Below the pieces are notes generated by a model, which saw only the letters and a program-made list of their open reading frames with translations, had not been told where the DNA came from and did no database searches. A program made the position numbers and the translations under genes. Shown piece after piece: positions 63,281 through 64,000 of a stretch of 64,000 nucleotides of DNA. This DNA is from an uncultured Parabacteroides sp. Its GTDB lineage: Bacteria > Bacteroidota > Bacteroidia > Bacteroidales > Tannerellaceae. The stretch covers positions 186,001 to 250,000 of the forward strand of contig CASFNG010000006.1 of NCBI GenBank assembly GCA_949296075.1, written 5' to 3'. Within the stretch, counting starts at the first letter, position 1. Each line of letters opens with the position of its first letter.

Positions 63281-64000
63281 ATGGAAAATAGTTTATACGT
63301 ATCGCCCTCGCCTCACATTCATGGAGACGACAGCATTAGCAAAAATATGTATGGTGTACTGATTGCCTTGCTTCCGGCTTTCTTGGTATCCCTGTACTTC
63401 TTTGGCCTTGGAGCGTTGATCGTTACCTGCGTATCCGTCCTGGCCTGTGTGATATTCGAGTATCTGATCCAGCGATTCCTCATGAAAAAGGAACCGACCA
63501 TCTTGGATGGATCGGCTATCTTGACCGGCGTCTTGTTAGCGTTCAACCTGCCGTCCAACCTGCCGGTATGGATCGTTATCATAGGAGCCTTGGCGGCTAT
63601 CGGCATCGGAAAGATGTCGTTTGGCGGATTGGGTAATAACATCTTCAACCCTGCGTTGGTCGGACGTGTGTTCTTGCTGATTTCTTTCCCCGCGCAGATG
63701 ACGACATGGCCGCTCATCGACGCGGCAAACGCGTTTCCGCTCACCTATACCGACGCGGAGACGGGGGCTACGGTTCTCTCTTTGCTAAACGAAGGGACAG
63801 CCAATCTCCCGGAGATCGGTGATATGCTTATCGGAGCCAAGGGCGGAAGTTTAGGAGAGGTAAGCGCAATTGCCTTGATACTCGGTCTCCTGTTCATGCT
63901 GTGGAAAAAGATCATTACCTGGCATATTCCGGTTTCCATCCTGGTAACCGTATTCGCGTTTACGGGCATCATGCATTTGGTCAATCCGGTAGCTTACGCG
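63281..64000 (+). CDS. rnfD: Rnf complex subunit D (partial, first 240 residues)
   Basis: The ATG at 63281 opens 240 codons without stop up to the window edge; about 80-100 residues more are expected. RnfD is an NqrB-like membrane subunit with covalently bound FMN. Seen: ILDGSAILTGVLLAFNLPSN (74-93), GGLGNNIFNPALVGRVFLLI (115-134) and DAETGATVLS, where Thr164 is the expected FMN attachment residue (S/TGAT motif). It starts 12 bases after rnfC; rnfG, E and A probably follow outside the window. Confidence 0.95.
   Translation, partial: MENSLYVSPSPHIHGDDSISKNMYGVLIALLPAFLVSLYFFGLGALIVTCVSVLACVIFEYLIQRFLMKKEPTILDGSAILTGVLLAFNLPSNLPVWIVIIGALAAIGIGKMSFGGLGNNIFNPALVGRVFLLISFPAQMTTWPLIDAANAFPLTYTDAETGATVLSLLNEGTANLPEIGDMLIGAKGGSLGEVSAIALILGLLFMLWKKIITWHIPVSILVTVFAFTGIMHLVNPVAYA

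Overview
This window is chromosomal DNA from an anaerobic Gram-negative of the order Bacteroidales, most likely Parabacteroides or a near relative (inference from gene content, not a database match). Pointers are pyruvate:ferredoxin oxidoreductase, an Rnf complex headed by rseC, a large TonB-dependent receptor with a carboxypeptidase-regulatory N-domain, lipoprotein glycosidases, DUF4377 and DUF3078 proteins, and promoters of the Bacteroidetes type (TTG, 19-21 nt, TAnnTTTG or TAnnTTCG) instead of sigma70 boxes. Shine-Dalgarno sequences are mostly absent. I see no rRNA, tRNA, CRISPR array, transposase or integrase.

Layout. 1-8.3 kb, mostly minus strand: a HAD phosphatase (cut by the left edge), nifJ, an orphan AAA ATPase, ilvE, a DUF4377 lipoprotein and a secreted esterase. 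8.5-15.7 kb, plus strand: an OPT transporter, a SpoIID-domain protein without export signal, a secreted 5'-nucleotidase, a sodium:solute symporter and engB. 15.8-19.4 kb, minus: a TonB receptor with a small His-rich exported protein (putative metal uptake pair) and a DedA protein. 19.7-22.0 kb: maeB. 22.0-22.8 kb: an 850-base stretch without conventional genes that holds two tiny related reading frames and a dense set of hairpins. 22.8-25.4 kb: a GH78 alpha-L-rhamnosidase, enclosed by an imperfect 70-bp direct repeat that matches the 3' end of the next gene, ybaN.

25.6-30.7 kb is one minus-strand operon: tsaC, a polyprenyl-phosphate sugar transferase, a ClC transporter with CBS domains, fmt, ybaN. 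30.9-34.6 kb: recJ-recQ. 34.6-38.3 kb, minus: a ROK kinase-ThuA pair and an AspT/YidE-type transporter. 38.4-39.6 kb: a periplasmic cyclophilin and a small DUF6483-like protein. 39.6-44.8 kb, minus: asparaginase/isoaspartyl peptidase, radA, an FAD-dependent dehydrogenase and a GH43 lipoprotein. 44.9-45.9 kb: tatA-tatC. 46-48.9 kb: fabD and an acyl-CoA/ACP ligase. Then an ECF sigma factor, nfeD, an AlbA_2 protein, a Kef-type antiporter with kdsB, yidC and pyrG (minus), a DUF3078 outer-membrane protein, and rseC-rnfB-rnfC-rnfD running off the right edge.

How it fits together: PFOR reduces ferredoxin, Rnf couples reduced ferredoxin to NAD and an ion gradient, and malic enzyme feeds pyruvate, which is the usual energy core of a saccharolytic gut anaerobe. 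Surface functions (TonB receptor, rhamnosidase, GH43, nucleotidase, esterase) harvest nutrients. KdsB, YidC, Tat and the sugar transferase build the envelope. The part that standard gene families do not explain is 22.1-22.8 kb.
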